Positions 7,863 through 17,451 of a DNA stretch of 45,884 nucleotides are shown one piece after another. Within the stretch, counting starts at the first letter, position 1, and every line of letters begins with the position of its first letter. The notes below the pieces were generated by a model, which worked only from the letters and a program-made list of their open reading frames with translations, had not been told where the DNA came from and made no database searches. The position numbers and the translations under genes were made by a program. This DNA comes from Acidobacteriota bacterium (GTDB lineage Bacteria; Acidobacteriota; Thermoanaerobaculia; Thermoanaerobaculales; Sulfomarinibacteraceae). The stretch is from positions 19,637 to 65,520 of the forward strand of contig JAADFN010000102.1 in assembly GCA_013152895.1 (NCBI GenBank), given 5' to 3'.

Positions 7863-9056
7863 TCACACGGATCTCAGGGCCGTCACGGGATCCATGCGTG
7901 CCGCCTGGCGCGCCGGCCACCAGGACGCGAAGGCGATGATCACCGTCGAGACGGCGACCACGGCGGCCAGGTGAAGCGGCGTCACACGCAGCGGGATGAA
8001 CTCCACCATGTAGACCTTCGCAAGCCCCGGCGGGAAGCTCAAGAGCCGGAAGTGCGTCATCACGAGGCTGACGATCCACCCGAACCCGATACCGGCCAGC
8101 GCCCCGGCCCCTCCCAGCATGCACCCGACGAGCATCAGAACGCGCCGTACCAGGCGCGGGGGGGCGCCCATGGCCTGCAGGGCGCCCGACGTCTTGCGTT
8201 TCTCGACCGACACGATGACCAACGCGGAGCTGACCTGGAATGACGCGACCGCCGCCACCAGGCTCAGCACGATGAAGAGAGACAGGGTCTGCCATTTGAG
8301 CGCTGCAAACAGCGCCGGGTTCATGTCGAACCAGTCCGTCACGATCAGGCCGGGAAGCGCACGCTCCACCGCGGGGCGAAGCTTCCGCGCGTCCATCGGA
8401 TCGTCGAGGGCGATCTCGAGCCCGGTTGCACCGGCACCCGGCAGAACGTGCAGGAGCCGGCCCAGAGGCACGATCATCCACTGCTCGTCGAATTCTGAGA
8501 ACTGGAGATGGAAGGTCCCGGCCACGCGGCATGTCACGGAGGGCAGAACGAGGCTCCCCGCCTTTGGCGCGATCAGCACGTGGACGATTGCGCCGTTCTT
8601 CACACCCATCCTCGCCGCGAGACGGTACCCCAGCACTGCGGGCAGCTCCGGTCCCCGCGACGGCCACGTGGACAGCCCCGTGTACGGCGGCGGACGCTGG
8701 ACCGCCTTGAGCACGACGACCAGGGGGTTGGACGGCTCGCGGGGATCCTGCAAGAGACCGGAGACGTACATGACGGGATCGGCGGCTTTGACCCCTGGAA
8801 CCTGTTTCACAACGCGCACCAGCTTCGCCGCGGCGTCCAGGGACAGCGGCCGCGGGGCGAAGGCGATCATCTGCGCATTCCCGCGCTGGAGGGCCGTGGC
8901 GATCGCCTGCCGGTAGCCGGTCATCACCGCCAGGGTAATCACCAGAGACGCCGTCGCAAGCGCGACGCCGGACAGGGCTGCCAGGGCCGTCCCCCGCAGC
9001 AGCCCCTTTCCCCTCCGGCGGAGAAAACGCACGGCAAGCTCCAGCTCCAAGCTCAT
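7863..9056 (-). CDS. LolC/LolE (FtsX/MacB)-type ABC transporter permease
   Basis: MSLELELAVRFLRRRGKGLLRGTALAALSGVALATASLVITLAVMTGY N-terminus; C-terminal permease with VSVEKRKTSGALQAMGAPPRLVRRV and WWPARQAARMDPVTALRS. Confidence 0.88.
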   Translation of the reverse strand: MSLELELAVRFLRRRGKGLLRGTALAALSGVALATASLVITLAVMTGYRQAIATALQRGNAQMIAFAPRPLSLDAAAKLVRVVKQVPGVKAADPVMYVSGLLQDPREPSNPLVVVLKAVQRPPPYTGLSTWPSRGPELPAVLGYRLAARMGVKNGAIVHVLIAPKAGSLVLPSVTCRVAGTFHLQFSEFDEQWMIVPLGRLLHVLPGAGATGLEIALDDPMDARKLRPAVERALPGLIVTDWFDMNPALFAALKWQTLSLFIVLSLVAAVASFQVSSALVIVSVEKRKTSGALQAMGAPPRLVRRVLMLVGCMLGGAGALAGIGFGWIVSLVMTHFRLLSFPPGLAKVYMVEFIPLRVTPLHLAAVVAVSTVIIAFASWWPARQAARMDPVTALRSV

Positions 9057-9139
9057 GGTTGACGAGTCTACCAGGAGCGCGTCCCGCGCCGCCCCCTTTC
9101 GCCGTCTACCGGGGTACAATCGCGGCCCGGGAGGAGCGC

Positions 9140-11314
9140 ATGCCGTTACAGGAGATCCGTCACGCCGCAGCGAGGGCGATCAGCGACGCGCTCGCCAGCG
9201 CATTCGACACAGACACCGGACCGGTCATCCTCGAGGTTCCGCCGGGACGGCATCTCGGTGACCTCGCCTGGCCGGGTGCGCTGCCCCTGGCGAAGGTTCT
9301 CCGGCAGAGCCCGCGCCGTATCGCCGAGACCGTGGTCTCCGCCGCCGCATGGCCGCCGGAGGTCGCCCGCGTCGAGATCGCCGGGCCCGGCTTCGTCAAT
9401 CTCTTCCTCGACCGCGGAAGGCTGTTGGCCAAGCTGCTCGTGCCAGGGCCGGAAGAAGCCGGAGCGCCTCGCGACAAGATCGTCGTCGAGCACACGAACA
9501 TCAACCCGAACAAGGCCGCGCATATCGGGCACCTGCGCAACGCCGTGCTCGGCGACATCCTCGTCAGGTGCCTGCGCCACCTCGGCCACCCCGTCGAGGT
9601 CCAGGACTACATCGACGACACCGGCGTCCAGGTGGCGGACGTCGTCGCCGGCGTACTCTACCTCCCCGAAAGGGACGTCGCCTCGGCGCTGGGCCAGGAG
9701 CCGGCATCGCGCGAGGAGCTTCTCGACGCCTTCGTTTCCCGGCTCCCACAGAGCACCGTCCCGGAGCCCTCCACCACGGATTTCGACGATCTGTGCTGGG
9801 ACCTCTACCCGCAGGTCACGGCGCGCTACGAGAGCGAACCGGAGTTTCTCGGCCATCGCACCGAGGTGCTGCGCGCCGTGGAGGCCGGCCACGGCGGACT
9901 TGACCTCGAAGAGTCCGTTTTCACGCTCGGCCGGGCGGCATCCTCCGGCGAAACGTACCCGCAGCGGGCCGTGGCGCGGCTCGCCGCCGCCGTCGCCGAG
10001 GGCAACATGCGGTGCCACCTCGCCACGATGGCGCGGCTCGGCATCGGCTACGACCTGTTGCCGCACGAGTCCGACATCCTCGCGCTGGGATTCTGGAGGC
10101 GCGCCTTCGAGCTGCTCAAGGAGGCGGGCGCCATCCGCAAGGAGACGGCTGGCAAGAACGCCGGTTGCTGGGTGATGTCGCTGGCCTCCAGCCCGGAGTT
10201 CGCCGACATGGACGATCCCGACAAGATCCTCGTCCGCTCCAACGGCACGGTGACCTACACCGGCAAGGACATCGCCTACCAGCTCTGGAAGCTCGGCCTG
10301 CTCCGGGATCCCAGCGGCACGCGGCACGACTTCGGCTACGACATCTTCGCCCACTGGAGGCAGGCGACGCCGGCGGCGCCCGTGGAGTACTGCGGCCGCA
10401 GCGGCCGTCTGCTCGCGCGGACGCGCCCGGATCCGTCACGGCAGATCTTCGGGCGGGAGTACGGGAACGGCCGGCAGGTCTACAACGTCATCGATGTCCG
10501 GCAATCGTACCCGCAGAAGGTCGTCAGGGAGGCCGTGCGCGTCCTCGGGCACCCACGGGCCGCCGACCGCTCGATCCACTTCTCCTACGAGATGGTCGCC
10601 CTGACGCCCGCAGCCGTGCGGCTGATCGAGGCGCGCACCGGCGTCAGCTTCGGCCTCGACGAGGAGGCGATGTCGAAGAGCTACGTCGAGATGTCCGGAC
10701 GCCGCGGCATCGGCGTCAAGGCCGACGAGTTCCTCGACGTGCTGAGTGCCCAGGCCGAGGACGCGGTCCGGAGCCGGACCGCCCCCGACGCCGCATCGGT
10801 CAACGTCCGCGCCCGCGCCCGCGCGATCGCCGTCGGCGCCCTGCGATACCTGATGGCGCGCCAGTCCCGCAACCGCGTGCTGGCCTTCGACTTCGACGAA
10901 GCCCTGGCGTTCGAGGGCGACACCGGCCCGTACCTCCAGTACTCGGCCGTCCGGGCGGCCAAGATCTTCACCAAGTTGGCCGCCCGCCGCGGCGAGGGGA
11001 TGGTCGAGTCCGAAGAGGCCGCGTCGCTCCAAGAGGCCGAGATCCCCGACGACCTGTGGGGGCTCGTGCTCGAATGCGCCCGCAGGCGCGAGATCATCGG
11101 CCAGGCGGTCGATACGCTGGAGTTCTCCCTGCTGGCCCAGCACGCCCACAACCTCGCCCAGCTCTTCCACAAGCTCTACCACGTCCACCCGGTGCTTCCC
11201 GAGGAGGACGAGGCGCTGAGAAGGCTGCGCCGGGCGGTCTTTACCGTGTTCGTCCGCGAGATGCGCAGCCTCCTCGAGGAGCTACTCGGCATCCCGGTCC
11301 CGGAAGAGATGTAA
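9140..11314 (+). CDS. argS: Arginyl-tRNA synthetase
   Basis: HTNINPNKAAHIGHLRNAVLGD with HIGH-type motif; EAMSKSYVEMSGRRGIGVKADEFLDVL; C-terminal ALRYLMARQSRNRVLAFDFDEALAFEGDTGPYLQYSAVRA. Confidence 0.95.
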   Translation: MPLQEIRHAAARAISDALASAFDTDTGPVILEVPPGRHLGDLAWPGALPLAKVLRQSPRRIAETVVSAAAWPPEVARVEIAGPGFVNLFLDRGRLLAKLLVPGPEEAGAPRDKIVVEHTNINPNKAAHIGHLRNAVLGDILVRCLRHLGHPVEVQDYIDDTGVQVADVVAGVLYLPERDVASALGQEPASREELLDAFVSRLPQSTVPEPSTTDFDDLCWDLYPQVTARYESEPEFLGHRTEVLRAVEAGHGGLDLEESVFTLGRAASSGETYPQRAVARLAAAVAEGNMRCHLATMARLGIGYDLLPHESDILALGFWRRAFELLKEAGAIRKETAGKNAGCWVMSLASSPEFADMDDPDKILVRSNGTVTYTGKDIAYQLWKLGLLRDPSGTRHDFGYDIFAHWRQATPAAPVEYCGRSGRLLARTRPDPSRQIFGREYGNGRQVYNVIDVRQSYPQKVVREAVRVLGHPRAADRSIHFSYEMVALTPAAVRLIEARTGVSFGLDEEAMSKSYVEMSGRRGIGVKADEFLDVLSAQAEDAVRSRTAPDAASVNVRARARAIAVGALRYLMARQSRNRVLAFDFDEALAFEGDTGPYLQYSAVRAAKIFTKLAARRGEGMVESEEAASLQEAEIPDDLWGLVLECARRREIIGQAVDTLEFSLLAQHAHNLAQLFHKLYHVHPVLPEEDEALRRLRRAVFTVFVREMRSLLEELLGIPVPEEM

Positions 11315-11329
11315 CGGAGGAACACCGCG

Positions 11330-11794
11330 ATGGCCTCACCCGCCGCCAGGCTCGCCCGCTTTCAACGGATCCGCGATCAGCTCGCCCGGCTGATCCGCAC
11401 CGTGCCCGATCCGATCGCCCGCCGCGCGACCGCCGCCGCACTGCTGCACCACAAGATCCCCGGCGTGTCCTGGACCGGCTTCTACATGCTTCGGGACGGC
11501 CAGCTCCTCGTCGATGTCTACCAGGGTCCGGTCGCATGCCTCAGGCTCGCACCCCACACCGGCGTCTGCTGGGCCGCCATCGACCGCGGCGAAGGCCTCG
11601 TCGTCCCCGATGTCGCCACTTTCGAGGGTCACATCCCCTGCGACCCCCGGACCCGCTCCGAGCTCGTCGTTCCGCTCCCCGGTCCCGGCCAGCATCCCGT
11701 CGGCGTCCTCGACGTCGACTCGTACCACCTCGCCCACTTCGACGACGCCGACCTCGAAGGCTACACCCTCGTCCTCGATGCCCTGACCGCATAG
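11330..11794 (+). CDS. msrC: GAF-domain free methionine-(R)-sulfoxide reductase (fRMsr)
   Basis: VSWTGFYM...YQGPVACLRLAPHTGVCWAAIDRGEGLVVPDVATFEGHIPCDPRTRSELVVPL retains the three fRMsr cysteine positions. Confidence 0.85.
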   Translation: MASPAARLARFQRIRDQLARLIRTVPDPIARRATAAALLHHKIPGVSWTGFYMLRDGQLLVDVYQGPVACLRLAPHTGVCWAAIDRGEGLVVPDVATFEGHIPCDPRTRSELVVPLPGPGQHPVGVLDVDSYHLAHFDDADLEGYTLVLDALTA

Positions 11795-11828
11795 GCGCGC
11801 AGCCCCTCGCCGGGATCGGGACGCGTTG

Positions 11829-12587
11829 TCACGCCAGGATGGAGTAACCGCCATCCACGACCAGGGTCTGGCCGTGGATCATGGAGGCAAAGTCGGTGCA
11901 CAGAAAGACGACCACGTTGGCGACGTCCTGTGGATCGAGGACGCGCCCGGCCGGCGTACGCTCCCGCGCCGTTTGCAGTATCTGGTCCCGGTTGGGAAAA
12001 AAGCGAAGGGCATCGGTGTCGACGGTCCCGGCCGACACGGCGTTGACCCGCACACCGTCAGGTCCCAGCTCGGCCGCCAGGTGCCGGACCATGGACTCCA
12101 GTGCCGCCTTGGAGGCGCCGACGGCCATGTAGTTCGGTATGGCGCGGACGGCGCCCAGGGATGACACGGCCACGACCACCTTGCCGGTGTCGGGCGGGAG
12201 CTTGATGAATTCCTGGACCAGCGGCAGCAGCGCTCCCGCGTTGATGTCCATCGTCCAGTGGAAGTGATGCAGGCTGAGCTCGACGGCGGGGCGAATCACT
12301 CCGGAGGCGGCGTTCGAAACCAGAAAATCGAGCCCGCCCCACGCCGCGCTGATCTGCTCGAACATCCGGTGCACGTGCTCCGGCTTGGCCACGTTGCCCT
12401 TCACAACGAGAGCCCGTGCGCCCCGGGCCTCGATCTCGGCCGCCGTGTCCTCGGCGAGGGTCCGCTGGCGCAGGTAATTGATCGCCACGTCGACCTTGAA
12501 GTCGGCGAGTGACAGGGCGATGGCCCGCCCGATACCCCGGGAGGACCCGGTGACCAGGGCCCGCTTGCCGCGGATCATGAGATCCAT
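11829..12587 (-). CDS. fabL: FabL-like enoyl-[ACP] reductase (SDR family)
   Basis: TGSSRGIGRAIA; NAASGVIRPAVELSLHHFHWTMDINAGALL; VNAVSAGTVDTDALRFFPNRDQIL; MIHGQTLVVDGGYS; recalled resemblance to Bacillus FabL. Confidence 0.8.
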   Translation of the reverse strand: MDLMIRGKRALVTGSSRGIGRAIALSLADFKVDVAINYLRQRTLAEDTAAEIEARGARALVVKGNVAKPEHVHRMFEQISAAWGGLDFLVSNAASGVIRPAVELSLHHFHWTMDINAGALLPLVQEFIKLPPDTGKVVVAVSSLGAVRAIPNYMAVGASKAALESMVRHLAAELGPDGVRVNAVSAGTVDTDALRFFPNRDQILQTARERTPAGRVLDPQDVANVVVFLCTDFASMIHGQTLVVDGGYSILA

Positions 12588-12793
12588 ATGCGCCTCCTCC
12601 CACGAGCCTAACCTCCACGACCGCCGAGGGCAAGCAGGAACAATGACGGAGCCTGCACCTCACATGGACATGGGCTATTCGCCGAGTTGGCGGGGGCGGG
12701 AGACGCCCGATCGATCCGTGGTCTTCTTCTCCGCGATCTTCCCGTCGGCATTCCCGGCGCGCTGGCGGTGGGTCCGCGGTCGGGACGGTTACA

Positions 12794-14404
12794 ATGGCGG
12801 GGATGCGCGGCACAAACCCGGACCGGCCCGACGTGACCCGAAACCCGGGCGAACGCCTTGTGACCGTGCCCCTGGCAGTGGCCGCCGCGACGTGCGGACT
12901 CGCCGCCGCCGGGCTTGCAGTGTTCAGCGGACCCGCCGTGAGAGTGCTGTTGGGGCTTTCGCTGCCGATCTTTCCCGGCGGCGCCCCGGCCGGGTATTAC
13001 GTTTCGCGCCTTCGCTGGACCGCACTCGGTTGGGCCGTGCTGGGCCCAGCGTTCCTGATCGCCTCCTCCGTGAGCTGGCGCTGGCTGACGGGGCCGGGCC
13101 GGCCGTTGTCGGGATCACCACGGCAACGAAAGGCCACGGTGCTGCTGCTCGTGGCCCTGGTCCTTGCAGGCACGAACCTGTTGCCGCGCCAGCGAACGGG
13201 CGACGAGCCCGCATACATTGCCGTCGCGCACTCCATCTGGCGGGATCACGACATCGAGGTCCCCGAGATCGGCGATCTGCTCCACCCGAGCCCGGCAGCG
13301 CTTCTCCGCGGCGAGGCGATCTCCCGGCATGCGCCGGGCATGAGCTTGCTGCTCGCCGCGCCGCTCGCGCTGCTCGGGGAAGCCGGCGTCCGGCTCACCA
13401 CGGCGGCGCTCGGCATCTGTTTCATCCTCGTGCTGATGGGCATCCTCGGCGAGCACATGGACGACGAGCGGGCCCCCGCGGTCGCCCTCCTCGTCGGCAT
13501 CACGTTCCCGGTCGTGACCTTCGCCGGGCTGGTCTTTCCCGATCTCGCCGCGGCCCTTGTCTTCGCCGTGCTCTACCGGTCGATCATCCAGGAGCGGGGC
13601 CACGCTCTGCTTCCCGCGCTCGCGATCGGCGCCATCGTCTGGTTCAACTCGAGGTACGTGCTGCCCGCCGTGTTCCTCGGTGGCTGGGAGCTGCTTCGGA
13701 GCTCCTCCCGGCTCAGACGGCGCTGGGAGATTCCGGGCGCGCTGGCCACCAGCCTTGGGCTGATGGCATGGCTCCACCTGCGGTGGTTCGGCAGCCCCTC
13801 GCCGTTCGCCGCGTGGCACGGGATGCCGCACCTCGTCTCGTGGAGCAACCTGATCCCGGGGACCCTCGGCGTGCTCGTCGATCAACAGTACGGCGCGCTG
13901 GTCTGGGCACCGATCCTGCTTCTGTTTCCGGTTGGATTCGTCATCTTGAGCAGGCGGAACGTGCGGGAAGCTGCCGCCGTGGTTCTTCTTGGCGGGCTCA
14001 CCATTGGTCCGGGAATCCTCCACGACTGGAGCGCCGGATGGTCCCCCGCCGCACGTTTCTTCGTGCCGCTGCTCGGCCCGCTGATGCTCCTCGCTGGGTT
14101 GGGGCTGGTGTTCGCCCTCGATGGCGGACGCTTGCGGAGGGCGGCTGCCGGAATCATCATTGCCGGTCAGCTCGCGATCGGGTTTCTCGCCGCGGCGATC
14201 CCTGGAAAGGTATTCGGGACGTTCGAGGCGGCGCCGCACAACTACTTCCTCGATCTTCTGGGACGCGCCGCTCATTTCGATACCACATGGATCCTGCCGT
14301 CGATCAGGGCCTCCCAGGCGACGCCGACGTTGATTCACGCCACGATCCTCGGCGGGCTCTGGCTCCTGTTCTGCGGATTCTTCGTCCGCGCCCGCGCCCG
14401 GTAA
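12794..14404 (+). CDS. GT39/ArnT-like polytopic membrane glycosyltransferase
   Basis: 536 aa multi-TM protein; RTGDEPAYIAVAHSIWRDHDIEVPE and RHAPGMSLLLAAPLALLG in the first large loops. Start may be 12803. Confidence 0.65.
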   Translation: MAGMRGTNPDRPDVTRNPGERLVTVPLAVAAATCGLAAAGLAVFSGPAVRVLLGLSLPIFPGGAPAGYYVSRLRWTALGWAVLGPAFLIASSVSWRWLTGPGRPLSGSPRQRKATVLLLVALVLAGTNLLPRQRTGDEPAYIAVAHSIWRDHDIEVPEIGDLLHPSPAALLRGEAISRHAPGMSLLLAAPLALLGEAGVRLTTAALGICFILVLMGILGEHMDDERAPAVALLVGITFPVVTFAGLVFPDLAAALVFAVLYRSIIQERGHALLPALAIGAIVWFNSRYVLPAVFLGGWELLRSSSRLRRRWEIPGALATSLGLMAWLHLRWFGSPSPFAAWHGMPHLVSWSNLIPGTLGVLVDQQYGALVWAPILLLFPVGFVILSRRNVREAAAVVLLGGLTIGPGILHDWSAGWSPAARFFVPLLGPLMLLAGLGLVFALDGGRLRRAAAGIIIAGQLAIGFLAAAIPGKVFGTFEAAPHNYFLDLLGRAAHFDTTWILPSIRASQATPTLIHATILGGLWLLFCGFFVRARAR

Positions 14405-14471
14405 GTTTTTACGTGGGCATGACCCATCCCCTGCCCGAGTCGCCTATGATCCATCCTGGGGGAGGTGACCT

Positions 14472-15785
14472 GTGAAGCGAACCGGCGTCGTCGGCGTGAG
14501 TTACCGCACGACACAGGCCGACAAACTGGCCCGTGCGACGCTGCCCTCGGATTTCAGCGCCGAGGATCTCAACGAGCTCGCGCGCCTGGCGGGCTTTGCG
14601 GAGCTTGTCTACCTTGGCACGTGCAACCGCGTCGAGCTCTACTTTCGCACGGACGCGGTCAACCACAACGCATCGGTCCTGTTCCACCTCCGCCGCAGCC
14701 TGGCCGACCTGACGGGCGGCGCGTGCCAGTTGCCCGGCGATGACGAGATCTACTTCTACCGCGGAACGGACGCCATACGTCACCTCTTCCGCGTGACGGC
14801 CTCCCTCGATTCAATGATGGTCGGCGAGGCCCAGATCCTCGGCCAGGTCAAGCAGGCCCACGAAGCGGCGCACAAAGCGGGACGGCTCAACGGCATCCTG
14901 GACCAGGCGTTTCACGAGGCGTTCCACCTGGCCAAGCGGATCCGGACCGAGACGGAGCTGAGCCGCCGGCCGGTCTCCCTCGTCACGCTCGTCGAGCGAA
15001 AGCTCGAAGATCATCTCTCCGCCTCGTCCGCGCCGGCGCTCATTCTCGGTGCGGGCGAGATGGCGGCACAAAGTCTCAAGCTCATCCGGGGGATCGATCC
15101 GCGCCGGCGGGTTGTGATCGCCAATCGCACGCCAGGCCGGGCGGAACGCCTTGCGGGGGACGACGCCGACGCATACCCTCTCGCTCTCGATTCGATCCTG
15201 ATGGCGCCCCCAGCCGCCGGTCTCGTGGTAGCGGCGACGTCCTCGCAGGAGCCCCTCCTGTGGCACGGCGAGATCGCCGCGATTCGCAAACAGCTGCCAC
15301 CGGACGAGCCGCTCCTGTTGATCGACCTCGCGATGCCGGCCAACATCGAGCCGCTGGAGGAGGACATCCCCGGCGTGCAGCTGGTCGGTATCGAGGAGAT
15401 GCGGGCCGAGGCCGAGAGAAACCGCCTGTGTCGTCTCAAGGAGCTGGAGCGATGCGACGAGCTGGTCGAGCACCAGATCACGATCCTGCGGCGGAGGCTC
15501 CTCGACCGTTCCCTCTCGCCGGTGGCCCGGGACCTGCACGCCGCCTTCGACGACCTGGCGTCCCGGGCGGTGCACCGCAGCTTGGAGAGGGACCTCGCGC
15601 ACCTCGCGGAAGCCGACCGTCAAGCCGTGGAGCGGATGACGCGGGAGCTCGTCAAGCGGCTCGTCCAGGTGCCCCTCCGCGGGCTGAAGGGCGCGGCATG
15701 GGAGCATTCCGTCGCCATCCTCGAAAGTTTTTGCCACGGGCTCGAGGGAAATACCGGGCGATCCGGGAATGGGAGAGACGCATGA
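14472..15785 (+). CDS. hemA: Glutamyl-tRNA reductase
   Basis: VVGVSYRTTQADKLARA; LGTCNRVELYF; VGEAQILGQVKQAHEAA; LGAGEMAAQSLKLI. Confidence 0.96.
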   Translation: MKRTGVVGVSYRTTQADKLARATLPSDFSAEDLNELARLAGFAELVYLGTCNRVELYFRTDAVNHNASVLFHLRRSLADLTGGACQLPGDDEIYFYRGTDAIRHLFRVTASLDSMMVGEAQILGQVKQAHEAAHKAGRLNGILDQAFHEAFHLAKRIRTETELSRRPVSLVTLVERKLEDHLSASSAPALILGAGEMAAQSLKLIRGIDPRRRVVIANRTPGRAERLAGDDADAYPLALDSILMAPPAAGLVVAATSSQEPLLWHGEIAAIRKQLPPDEPLLLIDLAMPANIEPLEEDIPGVQLVGIEEMRAEAERNRLCRLKELERCDELVEHQITILRRRLLDRSLSPVARDLHAAFDDLASRAVHRSLERDLAHLAEADRQAVERMTRELVKRLVQVPLRGLKGAAWEHSVAILESFCHGLEGNTGRSGNGRDA

Positions 15786-16723
15786 CGATGGGGTTATTGA
15801 AGATCGGAACGCGCGGATCGGACCTGGCGCTGTGGCAGGCCCGCCGCGTCGAGCGGCTGATCGGCGAGCGGCTCGGCACAACGTGCGAGATCAGGATCAT
15901 CCACACCCGCGGAGACCGGATCCAGAACGTCTCGTTTCAAAAGATGGAGGGGAAAGGCTTCTTCACCAAGGAGCTGCAGCAGGCGCTGCTCGACGGCACC
16001 GTTGATCTCGTGGTGCACTCGCTCAAGGACCTGCCAACCGAGGAGCCGGAAGGGCTCGCCGTCCCTGCCATCCCGGAGCGGGAATCGCCGGCCGACGTTC
16101 TCCTGGCCAGGGAGGGTCTCCTCGATGTCACACCGGACAACCCGCTCGGCCTTCCCCCGTCGAGCGTGCTGGGGACGTCCTCGCTGCGCCGGGCGTCGCA
16201 GGCGCTGGCGGTGACGCCATCGATCACGATCAGACCCCTGCGGGGCAACGTGCCGACGCGCGTGCGCAAGCTACGCGAGGGACGCTTCGACGCCATTCTC
16301 CTGGCGTCGGCCGGAATCGCCCGCCTCAAGCTCGATCTCGACGGGCTCGACGTGGTCGAGCTGCCGCCCGAGGTCATGCTCCCCGCTCCCGCCCAGGGCG
16401 CCCTGGCGATCGAGACCCGCCGCGACGATCCCGTGTTCCAGCTGCTCACCCCCCTGCACGACCACTCGGCGGGGCGCAGGATCCAGGCCGAGCGGGAGCT
16501 CTTGCAACTCCTCGGGGGCGGGTGCCAGATCCCGTTCGGCTGCCTGGCCACGGAAGAGACCGATGGCGCACTCCGGCTCGCCGCGGCGCTCGGCGTCGTC
16601 GACGAGGCGATCACCCGGGCCGAGGTCGTCCGCGTGGCCGCAGTTGCGCCGGAGCCCGGAAAGGCCGCGCGCGCCTGCCACACGGCGCTTCAGCTCGCGC
16701 AGGAAAAGCTCGAGGCGTCATGA
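15782..16723 (+). CDS. hemC: Hydroxymethylbilane synthase
   Basis: KIGTRGSDLALWQARRVERL; HTRGDRIQ; VVHSLKDLPTEEPEGL; LRGNVPTRVRKLREGRFDAILLASAGIARL; LLGGGCQIPFG. ATGA overlap with hemA. Confidence 0.97.
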   Translation: MTMGLLKIGTRGSDLALWQARRVERLIGERLGTTCEIRIIHTRGDRIQNVSFQKMEGKGFFTKELQQALLDGTVDLVVHSLKDLPTEEPEGLAVPAIPERESPADVLLAREGLLDVTPDNPLGLPPSSVLGTSSLRRASQALAVTPSITIRPLRGNVPTRVRKLREGRFDAILLASAGIARLKLDLDGLDVVELPPEVMLPAPAQGALAIETRRDDPVFQLLTPLHDHSAGRRIQAERELLQLLGGGCQIPFGCLATEETDGALRLAAALGVVDEAITRAEVVRVAAVAPEPGKAARACHTALQLAQEKLEAS

Positions 16724-17451
16724 GCCGGCGGATCCTGATCACGCGGCCCGAAGAGGAGTGCCACCGCCTGCAGGAGCTGGTTGGCGGAGCCGGCATCGTC
16801 ATCGTGCCGTTTCCGGTGCTGCAGTTCGAGGCGTTCGAAGATGCGGAAGGCTGGAGACGGCTCGTCGGCGCCCTGGAAGCTGGAACGCTTCCGGAGGACC
16901 GCTGGATCCTACTGGCCTCTCCCCGCGCGCCGCGACGCCTCGTCGAAGAGGCGCAGCGCCGCGGTCTCGATCGGGTGCTCGAATGGCCCGCGGCGGCGGT
17001 CGGTACGGGGACGGCGCGACGCGCTGCGAGCGCCGGGCTGACGGTGCGCCTCACCGGACCGGGAACCGGCGCAGGGCTCGCGGAGGCGCTGATCTCGGGC
17101 GGCCACGCACGGGCAGCCTACCTCTTCGCGTGCGGCGAGGATCATCGTCCGGAGCTGCCGCGGGCGCTCGTCCGCGCCGGTGCGCAGGTGCTGCCGGTCA
17201 TCGTCTACCGGATGCGGCCGGCCGGTCCCGACGAGCTTCCGCCGCCGGAGCCGCCGATCGACGGTGTCGTGCTGACCTCGCCGCGCTCGGCACGGACCTA
17301 TCTCGAAAGGTTCAACGGCCGGCCGTTGGCCTGTCCCCACTGGGCCATCGGCCCGACAACCAAGAACGCCGCGGCCGGGTTGGGCATCGCGTGCCGGACC
17401 CCGGCCCGGCCCGAGCTGGAATCGCTTGCGGAGGAGTTATGTACGATCTGA
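16720..17451 (+). CDS. hemD: Uroporphyrinogen-III synthase
   Basis: MSRRILITRPEEECHRLQELV...; located between hemC and hemB, overlapping both. Confidence 0.88.
   Translation: MSRRILITRPEEECHRLQELVGGAGIVIVPFPVLQFEAFEDAEGWRRLVGALEAGTLPEDRWILLASPRAPRRLVEEAQRRGLDRVLEWPAAAVGTGTARRAASAGLTVRLTGPGTGAGLAEALISGGHARAAYLFACGEDHRPELPRALVRAGAQVLPVIVYRMRPAGPDELPPPEPPIDGVVLTSPRSARTYLERFNGRPLACPHWAIGPTTKNAAAGLGIACRTPARPELESLAEELCTI

Noticed and set aside
10012-11847. 611-aa ORF overlapping argS and msrC
   Set aside because: Different frame within confidently identified argS; Arg/Pro-rich shadow ORF.
12478-14475. 665-aa plus-strand ORF over the GT39-like gene
   Set aside because: Shadow frame; the hydrophobic GT39-like product is in the 12794 frame.
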